From Gammaproteobacteria bacterium HGW-Gammaproteobacteria-1 (GTDB taxonomy: Bacteria > Pseudomonadota > Gammaproteobacteria > Thiohalomonadales > Thiohalomonadaceae): a stretch of DNA of 64,000 nt. Position numbers and translations under genes: made by a program. The notes below the pieces were generated by a model, which worked only from the letters and a program-made list of their open reading frames with translations, did not search any database and had not been told where the DNA came from. The DNA is taken from assembly GCA_002840095.1 (NCBI GenBank), contig PGZL01000007.1, forward strand, positions 1-64,000. Direction: 5' to 3'. This document shows positions 35,154-43,892 of this stretch, one piece after another (position 1 is the stretch's first letter; each line of letters begins with the position of its first letter).

Positions 35154-35615
35154 TCAGGAATCTTCCTTGCCGTTGAGCAGCTTGTTCAGATCGACCAGTA
35201 TCAGCAGGCCGTCGTCGCGATTGCTCACGCCCTGGATGAACTTGGCGCTTTCGTCGTTGCCGACGTTGGGCGCCGTTTCGATGGAAGAGGCGCGCAGGTC
35301 GACCACTTCCGCCACGCTGTCCACCATCATGCCCACCACCTCGTCGCCCGCCTCGAGGATGACGATGCGGCTCGCCTCGTCGATCGCCTTGGGCGGCATG
35401 CCAAAGCGCTTGCGCGTATCGATCACCGTCACCACGTTGCCGCGCAGGTTGATGATGCCGAGCACGAAATCGGGGGTACCCGGCACCGGCGCGATTTCGG
35501 TGTTGCGCAGCACCTCGCGCACCCGCATCACGTCGATGCCGTATTTTTCCGCATCAAGGCGGAAGGTCACCCATTCGGTGACCGGATCGCTGCCGGCCTG
35601 CATGCTTTCACTCAT
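35154..35615 (-). CDS. cheW: Chemotaxis coupling protein CheW
   Basis: SH3-like adaptor linking receptors to CheA. The 153-aa product from ATG 35615 (ggag 7 bases upstream) has EWVTFRLDAEKYGIDVMRVR, the PVPGTPDFVLGIINLRGNVV motif and DTRKRFGMPPKA, all standard CheW. It overlaps the preceding parP-like gene by 8 bp. It is the distal chemosensory gene of the cheYZAB-motCD-parA-parP-cheW series. Confidence 0.95.
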   Translation of the reverse strand: MSESMQAGSDPVTEWVTFRLDAEKYGIDVMRVREVLRNTEIAPVPGTPDFVLGIINLRGNVVTVIDTRKRFGMPPKAIDEASRIVILEAGDEVVGMMVDSVAEVVDLRASSIETAPNVGNDESAKFIQGVSNRDDGLLILVDLNKLLNGKEDS

Positions 35616-36267
35616 TGCCTCGCTCCTCATCCTGCGCGCCCGCTTCCGGCGCGTCCTCCAGCCCGCTGGCCAGCACGTCGGCAAATACCGGCGGGTCCAG
35701 CAGGGCGCACATATGTTCGATGACCGTGCCGGCCAGCCAGCGGCGCCGGGTGCGGCTGGTGCGCCAGCGCACCTCGTCGGGCCGCAGCGTCACCACTTGC
35801 GCCAGCTCGTCACAGGCCAGTCCCCAGCTGCCGTCACCAATCAGCACCACGTGGCGCAGGCGTTCCTGCCACGGCAGCAGCGTCCCCTGCCGATCTTCCG
35901 GCATCACCAGCTGCGCGGTGTCCACCACCGGCACGCTGCGCTCGCGATACTGCATCAGTCCCAGGTACCAGGGCACATGGCCCGGCAGCGGCGTCACCAT
36001 GCCGTCGCGCCACTCCTGCACACCGGTCAATTCCACCAGCGGCACGGCCAGGGTCAGACCGCCCACCTTGAACAGCAGGGCCTGGAAGGTGTCGTCGCCC
36101 CAGGCGGGACGGCCTTCGCTGCGCACCGGCGCGGCGACCGCCACCGGCTGCGGCGCCGCCAGGGCCTCGAGATCCAGTTCCGGCGGCGCCTCGCGCAGCA
36201 GTGCCTCGAAGTAGACGCTGAGCGCGTCCTTTTCGGCCACCAGTATCTGTTGCTTGTCCTGTTCCAT
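35608..36267 (-). CDS. parP: CheW-domain protein, ParP candidate
   Basis: A 219-aa protein with an N-terminal extension (MEQDKQQILVAEKDALSVYF) and a C-terminal CheW-like domain (FQALLFKVGGLTLAVPLVEL, HVPWYLGLMQYRERSVPVVD). In Vibrio and Pseudomonas the CheW-like gene right after parA (ParC) encodes ParP, which couples ParA to CheA and keeps chemosensory arrays at the pole. Order parA-this-cheW matches. It begins 2 bp after parA and overlaps cheW. The assignment rests mainly on order and on the extended CheW-like fold. Confidence 0.75.
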   Translation of the reverse strand: MEQDKQQILVAEKDALSVYFEALLREAPPELDLEALAAPQPVAVAAPVRSEGRPAWGDDTFQALLFKVGGLTLAVPLVELTGVQEWRDGMVTPLPGHVPWYLGLMQYRERSVPVVDTAQLVMPEDRQGTLLPWQERLRHVVLIGDGSWGLACDELAQVVTLRPDEVRWRTSRTRRRWLAGTVIEHMCALLDPPVFADVLASGLEDAPEAGAQDEERGNE

Positions 36268-36269
36268 GC

Positions 36270-37052
36270 TCACAGCCCGCCCGGCGCCTGGCCGTTGCCG
36301 CCGATCAGGGAGGCCAGCAGTGCCGTATAGGCGGCCACGCCACGCGCATGGGGATTGAGATAGGACAACGGCATGCCTTCGCGGCTGGCCTCGCGGAACT
36401 GGGTGTCCACCGGGATCACCGATTTCCACAACACGTCGGCATAGTTGTTGCGCAGGTTCTGCAAGGTCTCCAGCGAGGCGCGGGTGCGCCGATCGAACAT
36501 GGTCGGCACGATCAGATAGTTGAGCGGACGCTTGCGCGCCTTGGTCACCATCATCAGCGTGCGCATCATGCGCTCCAGGCCCTTGAGGGCGAGAAACTCG
36601 GTCTGCACCGGCACCAGCAGGTGACTGCTGGCGGCGAGGGCGTTGATCATCAATACGCCCAGCACCGGCGGACAGTCGATGAGCACGTAGTCGAAACGGT
36701 TGGCCAGCTGCACCAGGGCGCGACCGATGACCAGGCCCATACCCTCCTTGGAGCCCAGCTGGCGATCCAGCGTCGCCAGGGCGGTCGACGCGGGCAGCAG
36801 CGACAGCCGTTCGAAACGCGTATCGCGCACGATGTCGGACACCGGCTGGCGGCTGTCGTCCTGGAACAGGGAATACACGCTGTGTTCGATGCTGTCCGGG
36901 TCGTAACCGAAATAGCTGGTGAGGGAACCGTGCGGATCCAGATCCACCATCAGGGTATTGTGGCCGCGCGCCGCCAGCAGGCCGGCGAGGGTGACGGCGG
37001 TGGTGGTCTTGCCCACGCCGCCCTTCTGATTGGCTACCGACCAGACCTTCAT
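36270..37052 (-). CDS. parA: ParA-type ATPase for chemosensory array positioning
   Basis: A 260-aa Walker ATPase: deviant P-loop NQKGGVGKTTTAVTLAGLLA, the Walker A' DLDPHGSLTSYFGYDPD and Walker B VLIDCPPVLGVLMINAL. It is the homologue of ParC in Vibrio / PA1462 in Pseudomonas, which forms gradients to place Che arrays at the cell pole; location between motD and the ParP candidate supports this rather than chromosome partitioning. It overlaps motD by 4 bp. Confidence 0.88.
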   Translation of the reverse strand: MKVWSVANQKGGVGKTTTAVTLAGLLAARGHNTLMVDLDPHGSLTSYFGYDPDSIEHSVYSLFQDDSRQPVSDIVRDTRFERLSLLPASTALATLDRQLGSKEGMGLVIGRALVQLANRFDYVLIDCPPVLGVLMINALAASSHLLVPVQTEFLALKGLERMMRTLMMVTKARKRPLNYLIVPTMFDRRTRASLETLQNLRNNYADVLWKSVIPVDTQFREASREGMPLSYLNPHARGVAAYTALLASLIGGNGQAPGGL

Positions 37053-37864
37053 CCGCCCGCTCCGGCCGGCGCATTATTGCGCTGGATGTCCAGGGCGCGG
37101 CGTGCCTTTTCGTCGGCCAGAATCACCAGCACCACGCGGCGGTTGCTGCGCCGTCCTTCCGCCGTGGCGTTCTCGGCCACCGGCCGGTATTCGCCGTAAC
37201 CGATGGCGGCCATGCGATCGGGCTGCACGCCCTTGTCCATGAACAGGTGCACCACACTGGCGGCGCGATGCGCCGACAGCTCCCAGTTGGAGGGGAAGCC
37301 GGCAGTGGCGATGGGCACGTTGTCGGTGAAGCCTTCCACCTGGATATAGTTGGGATATTTCTTGAGCACGTCCGCCAGCTGTCCCAGCACCGGCATGGCG
37401 TCGTCCTCCAGCACCGCGCTGCCGCTGTCGAACAGGATGCTGGTGTTGATCTCGATCTCCACCCACAGTTCGTTGCGCGAAACGTTGATCAAATCCTTCT
37501 CGATGAGCGGCAGCATGGCGCGCTCGAAATCGCTGGCAATCTGCCCCAGCTCGTTGGACTGGGCCATTTGCGCCAGCTGCTCGATGACGCCGGGGGCGAC
37601 CGCCGCCGAGGCCTTGTCCGGCTTGATCGGCGAGGGCTCGCCGCTCACGCCCTCCTCGCCCACCTGGATCGGCTGCAAGGTCTTGGGCGGGGTGTTGAAG
37701 GCGGCCACCATGGTGTCGGACAGGACCCGGTACTTGCCCTCGTTGATGGATGAGATGGAGTACATCACCACGAAGAAGGCGAACAGCAGCGTGATGAAAT
37801 CCGCGTAGGAGATCAGCCAGCGCTCCAGGTTCTCGTGTTCTTCAGGGCGTTTTCTGCGTGCCAT
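37049..37864 (-). CDS. motD: Flagellar stator protein MotD (MotB-like)
   Basis: Peptidoglycan-anchored stator partner of MotC. The 271-aa product has the single membrane helix with the proton-carrying Asp (WLISYADFITLLFAFFVVMY) and an OmpA-like domain (QVEGFTDNVPIATAGFPSNW plus ELSAHRAASVVHLFMDKGV). The order motC-motD-parA is as in Pseudomonas, where MotCD supports swarming torque. It starts 8 bp after motC. Confidence 0.93.
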   Translation of the reverse strand: MARRKRPEEHENLERWLISYADFITLLFAFFVVMYSISSINEGKYRVLSDTMVAAFNTPPKTLQPIQVGEEGVSGEPSPIKPDKASAAVAPGVIEQLAQMAQSNELGQIASDFERAMLPLIEKDLINVSRNELWVEIEINTSILFDSGSAVLEDDAMPVLGQLADVLKKYPNYIQVEGFTDNVPIATAGFPSNWELSAHRAASVVHLFMDKGVQPDRMAAIGYGEYRPVAENATAEGRRSNRRVVLVILADEKARRALDIQRNNAPAGAGG

Positions 37865-37872
37865 GCCGGGTC

Positions 37873-38613
37873 CTAGTGCAGGTAACCCTGCAGCTTGGTC
37901 TGGATGTTGCGCGGATTCTCACCCTCGGCGATGGAGACGATGCCTTCGATGATCATCATGCGGAACTGGGTCTGGCCGTGGATGATGCTTTTCAGCTTGT
38001 TGGCCATGGGGATGAGCAGCAGGTTGGCGGCGCCCACGCCGTAGATGGTGGCGACGAAGGCCACTGCGATGCCGTGGCCCAGCTGGCTGGGATCGGCCAG
38101 GTTGTTCATCACCTGGATCAGGCCCATCACCGCGCCGATGATGCCAATGGTCGGCGTATAGCCGCCCATGCTGGCGTAGACGTTGGCCGCCTGCATGTCG
38201 TGATGCTCCTTGGCATCCACCTCCACTTCCAGGATGCCGCGCATCACTTCCGGCTCGGAGCCGTCCACCAGCAGCTGCAGGCCCTTGCGCGCAAAGGCGT
38301 CGGGTTCGGTCTCGGAGATGGCCTCCAGGCCGAGCAGGCCTTCCTTGCGCGCGATGTTGCTCCAGGTAATCAGTTTTTCGATGGCCTCGTCGGCGGCCAG
38401 CACCGGCGGGCGGATGATCCAGCCCAGTACGTGCAGCGAGCGCATGAAGGTGGGCATGGGCGCCTGCAACATGATGGCGCCCATGCTGCCGCCGAGTACG
38501 ATGACCGCCGCCGGTCCGTTGAGCAGTGCGCTGGCCTGGCCGCCCTCGAGGTATTGCCCGAGCAGCAGCGCACCGACACCGAAAATCAGACCGACGAGGC
38601 TGAGGATATCCAT
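37873..38613 (-). CDS. motC: Flagellar stator protein MotC (PomA-like)
   Basis: Four-helix stator subunit, PomA/MotA family, 246 aa. It starts MDILSLVGLIFGVGALLLGQ and contains GGYTPTIGIIGAVMGLIQVM with the family's conserved prolines and glycines in helices 3-4. The cytoplasmic loop carries the charged residues that contact FliG. It forms a stator with MotD; a second stator pair, MotAB, is encoded at 57-59 kb. It is 2 bp from cheB. Confidence 0.93.
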   Translation of the reverse strand: MDILSLVGLIFGVGALLLGQYLEGGQASALLNGPAAVIVLGGSMGAIMLQAPMPTFMRSLHVLGWIIRPPVLAADEAIEKLITWSNIARKEGLLGLEAISETEPDAFARKGLQLLVDGSEPEVMRGILEVEVDAKEHHDMQAANVYASMGGYTPTIGIIGAVMGLIQVMNNLADPSQLGHGIAVAFVATIYGVGAANLLLIPMANKLKSIIHGQTQFRMMIIEGIVSIAEGENPRNIQTKLQGYLH

Positions 38614-38614
38614 G

Positions 38615-39685
38615 TCACACTCTCTGGCTTAACGCCGCTCCGATCTCGGACAGGGGCAGGACGGCATCGGCCAGCCCCGCCTCCACGATGGCCGCCGGCA
38701 TGCCGTACACGACACAGCTGGCCTCGTCCTGGGCCCACACATTGGAACCGCCCTGCTTGAGCAGGCGCGCGCCCTCGCGGCCGTCGGCACCCATGCCGGT
38801 GAGCACCACCGCCAGCACCTGGCCGGGAAAGATGCGCGCCACCGAGTTGAAGGTGACGTCCACCGACGGTTTGTAGTTCTGGCCCGGCGCGCTTTCGGTA
38901 ATGCGCACCAGGGTGCGCCCGGCGCGCTGTTCCAGCACCATCTGCTTGCCGCCCGGTGCCAGCAGCGCCAGGCCCGGCTTCGGTTCGTCACCGTCCTGCG
39001 CCTCGCGCACTTCGATGGCGCATTGCTGGTTGAGGCGCTGGGCGAAGGCAGGGGTGAAACTGCCCGGCATGTGCTGGATCAGCAGCAGGGGCAGCGGGAA
39101 GTTGCCGGGCAGCTTGGTCAGCACCTGCTGCAACGCCACCGGCCCGCCGGTGGACGTGCCGATGGCGACCAGGCGGTATTGGCCGCGCCGCGCCGGCAAC
39201 ACCGGCGCCGGGCGTGCGGCGGGCGCCGCCGCCATAGCGGGGCGCGCCGCCGCAACGGCAGCAGGCGGCCGTTGCGGCCGTGCGCCGCGCTTGCTGCCGA
39301 TGGAATAGACGCGCTCGCACAGCATGCGCTTGGCTTCGTCCTGATCGCGGGAAATATCCTCGAATTTTTTCGGCAGGTAGTCCACCGCGCCGGCATCGAG
39401 GGCATCCAGCGTCGCCTTGGCGCCGTCGGTGGTGAGCGAGGAGAACATCAGTATCGGCGTCGGCGTGGCGCTCATGATGCGGCGCGTGGCGGCAATGCCG
39501 TCCATCACCGGCATTTCGATGTCCATGGTCACCACGTCGGGCCGCAGCTTCACCACCTGCTCCACCGCCTCGGCGCCATTGACCGCCGCGCCCACCACTT
39601 CGAGGCGCGGATCGGCGTTCAGCATCTCCGTCAGACGGCGGCGGAAGAATCCCGAATCATCGACTACCAGAACCCTCACGGGCAT
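38615..39685 (-). CDS. cheB: Chemotaxis protein-glutamate methylesterase CheB
   Basis: Phosphorylation-activated demethylase/deamidase of chemoreceptors. The 356-aa product has a receiver domain ([16 protein letters not shown], phospho-Asp in [13 protein letters not shown]) and a C-terminal serine-esterase domain with the catalytic Ser-His-Asp: [30 protein letters not shown] and [16 protein letters not shown] proline/alanine linker at about residues 140-180 joins them. The ATG at 39685 is preferred over TTG at 39688. No CheR is visible in the window. Confidence 0.95.
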   Translation of the reverse strand: MPVRVLVVDDSGFFRRRLTEMLNADPRLEVVGAAVNGAEAVEQVVKLRPDVVTMDIEMPVMDGIAATRRIMSATPTPILMFSSLTTDGAKATLDALDAGAVDYLPKKFEDISRDQDEAKRMLCERVYSIGSKRGARPQRPPAAVAAARPAMAAAPAARPAPVLPARRGQYRLVAIGTSTGGPVALQQVLTKLPGNFPLPLLLIQHMPGSFTPAFAQRLNQQCAIEVREAQDGDEPKPGLALLAPGGKQMVLEQRAGRTLVRITESAPGQNYKPSVDVTFNSVARIFPGQVLAVVLTGMGADGREGARLLKQGGSNVWAQDEASCVVYGMPAAIVEAGLADAVLPLSEIGAALSQRV

Positions 39686-39716
39686 CAATCACTCTCCTCA
39701 ATCATTCTGTCGTTGC

Positions 39717-41864
39717 TCACGCCTGGCGCCGCGCGTAGGCCTTCATCAGGCCCGGCACATCCAGGATGAGCGCTATCTTGCCGTCGCCGGTGATGGTGGC
39801 GCCGGCCATGCCGGGCGTGCCGTGCAGCATGCTGCCCAGGGGCTTGATCACCACCTCTTCCTGGCCGATGAGGTAGTCCACCACGAAACCCACCAGCTGG
39901 GTGCCGATGTGCACCACCACCACGTGCCCGGTTTGCGGCAGCGGCACGCCGCGCGCGCCGGCCACCAGCCAGCGCGTCAGGTAATACAGCGGCAGCGCCT
40001 TGCCGCGCACCATCACCACCAGCTGGCCGTCGACCACGTTGGTCTTGGTCAGGTCGAGATGGAAGATTTCGTTGACGCTCACCAGCGGCAGGGCGAAGGT
40101 CTGCTCGCGCAGCTTGATCATCAGCGTCGGCATGATCGCCAGGGTCAGCGGCACCTTGATCGCCAGGCGCGTGCCCTTGCCCTTTTCCGAATGGATGTCG
40201 ACGCTGCCGTTGAGCTGGGCGATGCGGGTCTTCACCACGTCCATGCCCACGCCGCGGCCGGACACGTCGGAGATCTCCGTCTTGGTGGAGAAACCGGCGG
40301 CGAAGATCAGGTTGAAGGCCTCCTTGTCGTCAAGGCGGGCGGCGGCATCGGCATCCATCATGCCCTTCTCCACCGCCTTGCGCCGCAGCACGTCCGGGTC
40401 CATGCCGGCGCCGTCGTCCTCGATGATGAGCAGGATGTGATCGCCCTCCTGCTCGGCGGCGAGCAGCAGGGTGCCCTGGCGCGGCTTGCCGGCCTTTTCG
40501 CGCACGTCGGGCATTTCCACGCCGTGGTCCACGGCATTGCGGACCAGGTGCACCATGGGATCGGCCAGGGCCTCGACCAGGTTCTTGTCCAGGTCGGTTT
40601 CCTCGCCCTGCATCACCAGGTTGACGTCTTTCTTGAGGTTGCGGGCAAGGTCGCGCACCACGCGCGGAAAGCGGCCGAACACTTTCTTGATCGGCTGCAT
40701 GCGGGTCTTCATCACCGAGGTCTGCAAATCGCCGGTGACCACGTCGAGATTGGCCACGGCCTTGACCATCTCCTCGCGCGCCTGGTTGATGTCGCCCACG
40801 TGGGCCAGGGTGGCGATGCGGTTGCGCACCAGCACCAGCTCGCCCACCATGTTCATGATGTCGTCCAGGCGCTTGGTGTCGACACGCACCGTGGTCTCCG
40901 CCTGGGCGGCGGCCTTGTCGCCGGCGGGTTCTGCCGCCGCCGCCGGGGCGGCGGCACGTGCCGGGGCCGCAGGCGCGGGGGCCGGTGCAGCAGCAGGCGT
41001 CGGCGCGACAGGCGCAGCCGCCGGGGCGGGCGCCTTGAACTTGCCCTTGCCGTGCAGTTCGTCCAGCAGGTTTTCGAATTCTTCCTCGGTGATCTCGTCG
41101 CCACCGCCGGCCGGCGCGGCCGGTGCCGCCGCAGCATCCACCACGGGCGGCTTGAACTTGCCCTTGCCGTGCAGCTCGTCCAGCAGGGCCTCGAACTCCT
41201 CCTCGGAAATATCGTCGCCGGACGAGGCGGCCGGGGCTTCCGCGGCGGGGGCCGCGGCAGCGGCCGCCGCCGGATTTTCCAGCGCATCGAGCAGCGCCTC
41301 GAATTCCTCGTCGGTGATGTCGCCCAGCTCACCTTCCACCATGGAGGCGACGGGCGCGGCCTTGGACGCAGCCGGGGCAACCGGCTCGGGCGCTGCGGCA
41401 ACCGGTGCGGGCGGCGGTTCGGGCGCCGGCGCCGGAGCGGCGGCCGGAGCGGGAGCGGCGGCCGGCTGCTCGGCGTCGGGATGGGCCAGGGCCTCCAGGG
41501 CCCGCAGCAGTTCCGGCGACGCCGGGCTCGGCTCTTCCGCCGCGCGCAGCTGCTCGAACTGGCCGTTGAGTACGTCCAGTACCGGCAGCATGGTGTCCAT
41601 CAGTTGCGCCGTCACCTGCTTGGCGCCGTTGCGCAGCAGGTTGAACACGTCCTCGGAGCGATGGCACACGTCCACCATGGCGTTGAGGCCGAGGAAGCCG
41701 GCGCCGCCCTTGATGGTGTGAAACCCGCGGAACACCGCGTTCAGCAGGTCGTGATCGTCGGGGCTGCGCTCCAGTTCCACCAGCTGCTCATTGAGCTGCT
41801 CCAGAATCTCGCCCGCCTCGACCATGAAGTCCTGCAGGATTTCATCATCCGCGTTCAATGCCAT
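39717..41864 (-). CDS. cheA: Chemotaxis histidine kinase CheA
   Basis: Kinase that phosphorylates CheY and CheB. The 715-aa product has the P1 HPt domain with H49 (RGFHTIKGGAGFLG) and a long Ala/Pro-rich linker (about 120-325) carrying three copies of an acidic motif (DITDEEFEALLDALE at 182, DISEEEFEALLDELHGKGKF at 218, EITEEEFENLLDELHGKGKF at 257). The P3 dimer helices, the P4 ATPase (VRNAVDHGVE, DDGAGMD, GRGVGMDVVK) and the C-terminal CheW-like P5 domain follow. It has no phosphatase or extra HPt domains. It lies in the cheYZAB order. Confidence 0.96.
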   Translation of the reverse strand: MALNADDEILQDFMVEAGEILEQLNEQLVELERSPDDHDLLNAVFRGFHTIKGGAGFLGLNAMVDVCHRSEDVFNLLRNGAKQVTAQLMDTMLPVLDVLNGQFEQLRAAEEPSPASPELLRALEALAHPDAEQPAAAPAPAAAPAPAPEPPPAPVAAAPEPVAPAASKAAPVASMVEGELGDITDEEFEALLDALENPAAAAAAAPAAEAPAASSGDDISEEEFEALLDELHGKGKFKPPVVDAAAAPAAPAGGGDEITEEEFENLLDELHGKGKFKAPAPAAAPVAPTPAAAPAPAPAAPARAAAPAAAAEPAGDKAAAQAETTVRVDTKRLDDIMNMVGELVLVRNRIATLAHVGDINQAREEMVKAVANLDVVTGDLQTSVMKTRMQPIKKVFGRFPRVVRDLARNLKKDVNLVMQGEETDLDKNLVEALADPMVHLVRNAVDHGVEMPDVREKAGKPRQGTLLLAAEQEGDHILLIIEDDGAGMDPDVLRRKAVEKGMMDADAAARLDDKEAFNLIFAAGFSTKTEISDVSGRGVGMDVVKTRIAQLNGSVDIHSEKGKGTRLAIKVPLTLAIMPTLMIKLREQTFALPLVSVNEIFHLDLTKTNVVDGQLVVMVRGKALPLYYLTRWLVAGARGVPLPQTGHVVVVHIGTQLVGFVVDYLIGQEEVVIKPLGSMLHGTPGMAGATITGDGKIALILDVPGLMKAYARRQA

Positions 41865-41881
41865 CTGTGTGCTCCGTTAAC

Positions 41882-42637
41882 CTAGAACCCGAGGCTCGAC
41901 AGCAGATCGTCGACCTCGTCCTGTCCGGCGACCGTGCCCGTATCCACCCCCGGCACCGGCGGGCCGCTGGCGGCGATGCGATCCTCTTTCTTCTCTTCCG
42001 GCCGCTCCGCCACCAGGCCCTGGCCGGAGATGCGCACCAGGTCGACCAGATTGCTTTCCACCTCATCCACCAGCTGCACCACGCGATGAATGATCTGGCC
42101 GGTGAGGTCCTGAAAATCCTGCGCCATCAGCACTTCCTGCAGGTTGGCGCGCAGCGTGGGGGCATCCTTGTTGACGCCGTCCAGGAAGTCGCCCAGGCGG
42201 CGGCTCAAATCACGGAATTCATCCGGGCTCATCTTGCGCTGGGTAAAGCGGCCCCACTCGGCCTTGAGGGCCGTGGCCCGCTCCTCCAGGGACTCGCAGA
42301 TGGGCATCGACTCTTCCACCGCCGTCATGGTGCGGTTGGCCGACTGCGCGGTCATGCTGACCACGTAGTTGAGTCGCTCGCGCGCGTCCGGGAATTCCTG
42401 CGAGGTCAGGGTGGCAATACGGGAATCGAGACGGAAGCTCTGCAACGCCTCGTGGAATTCACGGGTCAGGCGGCCCAGTTCCTGGAACAGGGTCTTTTCG
42501 CGCAGGCTGGTCAGCTCGTCGAGCAGGCGCGCCGCTTCCGTCGAATCGCCCGCCTCGATGGTCTGTGCCAGGGTGCGCACCCGGTCGATGTATTCTTCGC
42601 CCAGGGCGCCGGTTTCGTTAGTCATTATTTGGCTCAT
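41882..42637 (-). CDS. cheZ: Protein phosphatase CheZ
   Basis: Speeds dephosphorylation of CheY-P. The 251-aa, all-helical product has the active-site helix VLMAQDFQDLTGQIIHRVVQ with the catalytic D-x-x-x-Q pair, and the C-terminal CheY-binding peptide ending VDDLLSSLGF. ATG 42637 is used; a second ATG four codons on is possible. It is between cheY and cheA, and about 17 bp before cheA. Confidence 0.94.
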   Translation of the reverse strand: MSQIMTNETGALGEEYIDRVRTLAQTIEAGDSTEAARLLDELTSLREKTLFQELGRLTREFHEALQSFRLDSRIATLTSQEFPDARERLNYVVSMTAQSANRTMTAVEESMPICESLEERATALKAEWGRFTQRKMSPDEFRDLSRRLGDFLDGVNKDAPTLRANLQEVLMAQDFQDLTGQIIHRVVQLVDEVESNLVDLVRISGQGLVAERPEEKKEDRIAASGPPVPGVDTGTVAGQDEVDDLLSSLGF

Positions 42638-42664
42638 CCTTTGCTGCTGCCGGGAGGCCCGGGC

Positions 42665-43057
42665 TTACTGGCTGGATTCGATGCGTTCGAAGATTTTTTC
42701 CAGCTTCTCCTTGAGCGTGGCGGCGGTGAACGGCTTGACGATATATCCGTTCACCCCGGCCTTGGCCGCTTCGATGATCTGTTCCTTTTTCTGTTCGGCG
42801 GTAACCATCAGTACCGGCAGCGACGCCAGCTTGGGATCGGCGCGCACGGCCCGCAGCAGGTCGATACCCTGCATGCCCGGCATGTTCCAGTCGGTGACCA
42901 GCAGTTCGAAATTGCCCGATTGCAGCATGGGCAGGGCCGTGACGCCGTCGTCCGCCTCGGCGGTATTGGTAAAGCCAAGGTCGCGCAGCAGGTTTTTAAT
43001 GATGCGACGCATCGTGGAGAAGTCGTCCACAATGAGTATCTTTATGTTTTTATTCAA
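42665..43057 (-). CDS. cheY: Chemotaxis response regulator CheY, TTG start
   Basis: Single-domain receiver that binds FliM to change rotation. The 130-aa product has [20 protein letters not shown], phospho-acceptor D in [12 protein letters not shown], the switch T/S in [13 protein letters not shown], and the conserved K in [12 protein letters not shown]. The start codon is TTG at 43055-43057, preceded by a strong ribosome site (aggagg, 5 bases upstream); there is no ATG before residue 20. It is separated from fliA by 69 bp that hold no clear promoter. Confidence 0.95.
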   Translation of the reverse strand: MNKNIKILIVDDFSTMRRIIKNLLRDLGFTNTAEADDGVTALPMLQSGNFELLVTDWNMPGMQGIDLLRAVRADPKLASLPVLMVTAEQKKEQIIEAAKAGVNGYIVKPFTAATLKEKLEKIFERIESSQ

Positions 43058-43126
43058 GACAACCTCCTGACTCTTGCGTCCGGCCGGGCGACCGGAGCCA
43101 GCCTGATTGTTAGCATTTCGCCTATC

Positions 43127-43876
43127 TTAACCTGAATGATTCACGTATTGCGCGCCCTCCGCCAGCGCCGTACGCAGGCGCAGCAAGGCGCGGCCATGGA
43201 TCTGGCAGACCCGGGATTCGCTCACCCCGAGGACGGCGCCGATCTCCTTCAGATTCAGCTCCTCGTCGTAGTACAGGGACATGACCAGCCGCTCCCGCTC
43301 CGGCAACTCCCCGATGGCGCCGGTCAGGCGCGAGTGCAAATCGGCGGCCTGCAGGCCGTCCTCGACGCCGGGGCCGTTGTCGGCCAGGCGGTCGAGGATG
43401 GATTCGTCCTGGCCGTGGGCGAGATCGTCCAGGCTGAGCAGGCGATGGCTGCTGGAGTCGAGCAGAATCTGGTGGTATTCGTCGCTGTCTATGCCCAGCT
43501 CGGCGATGATTTCCTGCTCCGTGGCCTCGCGCCCTTCGCGGTGCTCGATGGCCCGGGTCACCTCCCCCAGCTCGCGCGCCTTGCGGTGCACCGAGCGCGG
43601 GGTCCAGTCGGTACGGCGCACCTCGTCCAACATGGCGCCGCGGACGCGGATACCGGCATAGGTTTCGAAGCTGGCGCCCTGGCCGTCGCGGTAATTGCGC
43701 GCGGCTTCCAGCAGGCCGATCATCCCCGCCTGGATCAGGTCGTCCGCCTGGATGTGTTCCGGTAGCCGCCCCAGCAGGTGGTAGGCGATGCGCTTGACCA
43801 GCGGGGCGTACTGTTCCACCAGTTCGTCGGACCAGGTGGTCTCCCGTTCAATGGCATAGGCCGCCAGACCATTCAT
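43127..43876 (-). CDS. fliA: Flagellar RNA polymerase sigma factor FliA (sigma-28)
   Basis: Late flagellar sigma factor. The 249-aa product has region 2 (LVKRIAYHLLGRLPEHIQAD and DLIQAGMIGLLEAARNYRDG), region 3 and region 4 (LPERERLVMSLYYDEELNLK plus EIGAVLGVSESRVCQIH). From ATG 43876 (ggaggagg 6 bases upstream) MNGLAAYAIERETTWSDELV is a normal start; the upstream extension is not. A matching sigma-28 promoter is found before motA. It is between flhG and cheY. Confidence 0.96.
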   Translation of the reverse strand: MNGLAAYAIERETTWSDELVEQYAPLVKRIAYHLLGRLPEHIQADDLIQAGMIGLLEAARNYRDGQGASFETYAGIRVRGAMLDEVRRTDWTPRSVHRKARELGEVTRAIEHREGREATEQEIIAELGIDSDEYHQILLDSSSHRLLSLDDLAHGQDESILDRLADNGPGVEDGLQAADLHSRLTGAIGELPERERLVMSLYYDEELNLKEIGAVLGVSESRVCQIHGRALLRLRTALAEGAQYVNHSG

Positions 43877-43892
43877 GTCTGCCTCCTCCGCT

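Noticed and set aside
39417-41885. 822-codon plus-strand frame opposite cheA and cheB
   Set aside because: Shadow of the alanine/proline-rich CheA linker and CheB; no domain is recognisable.
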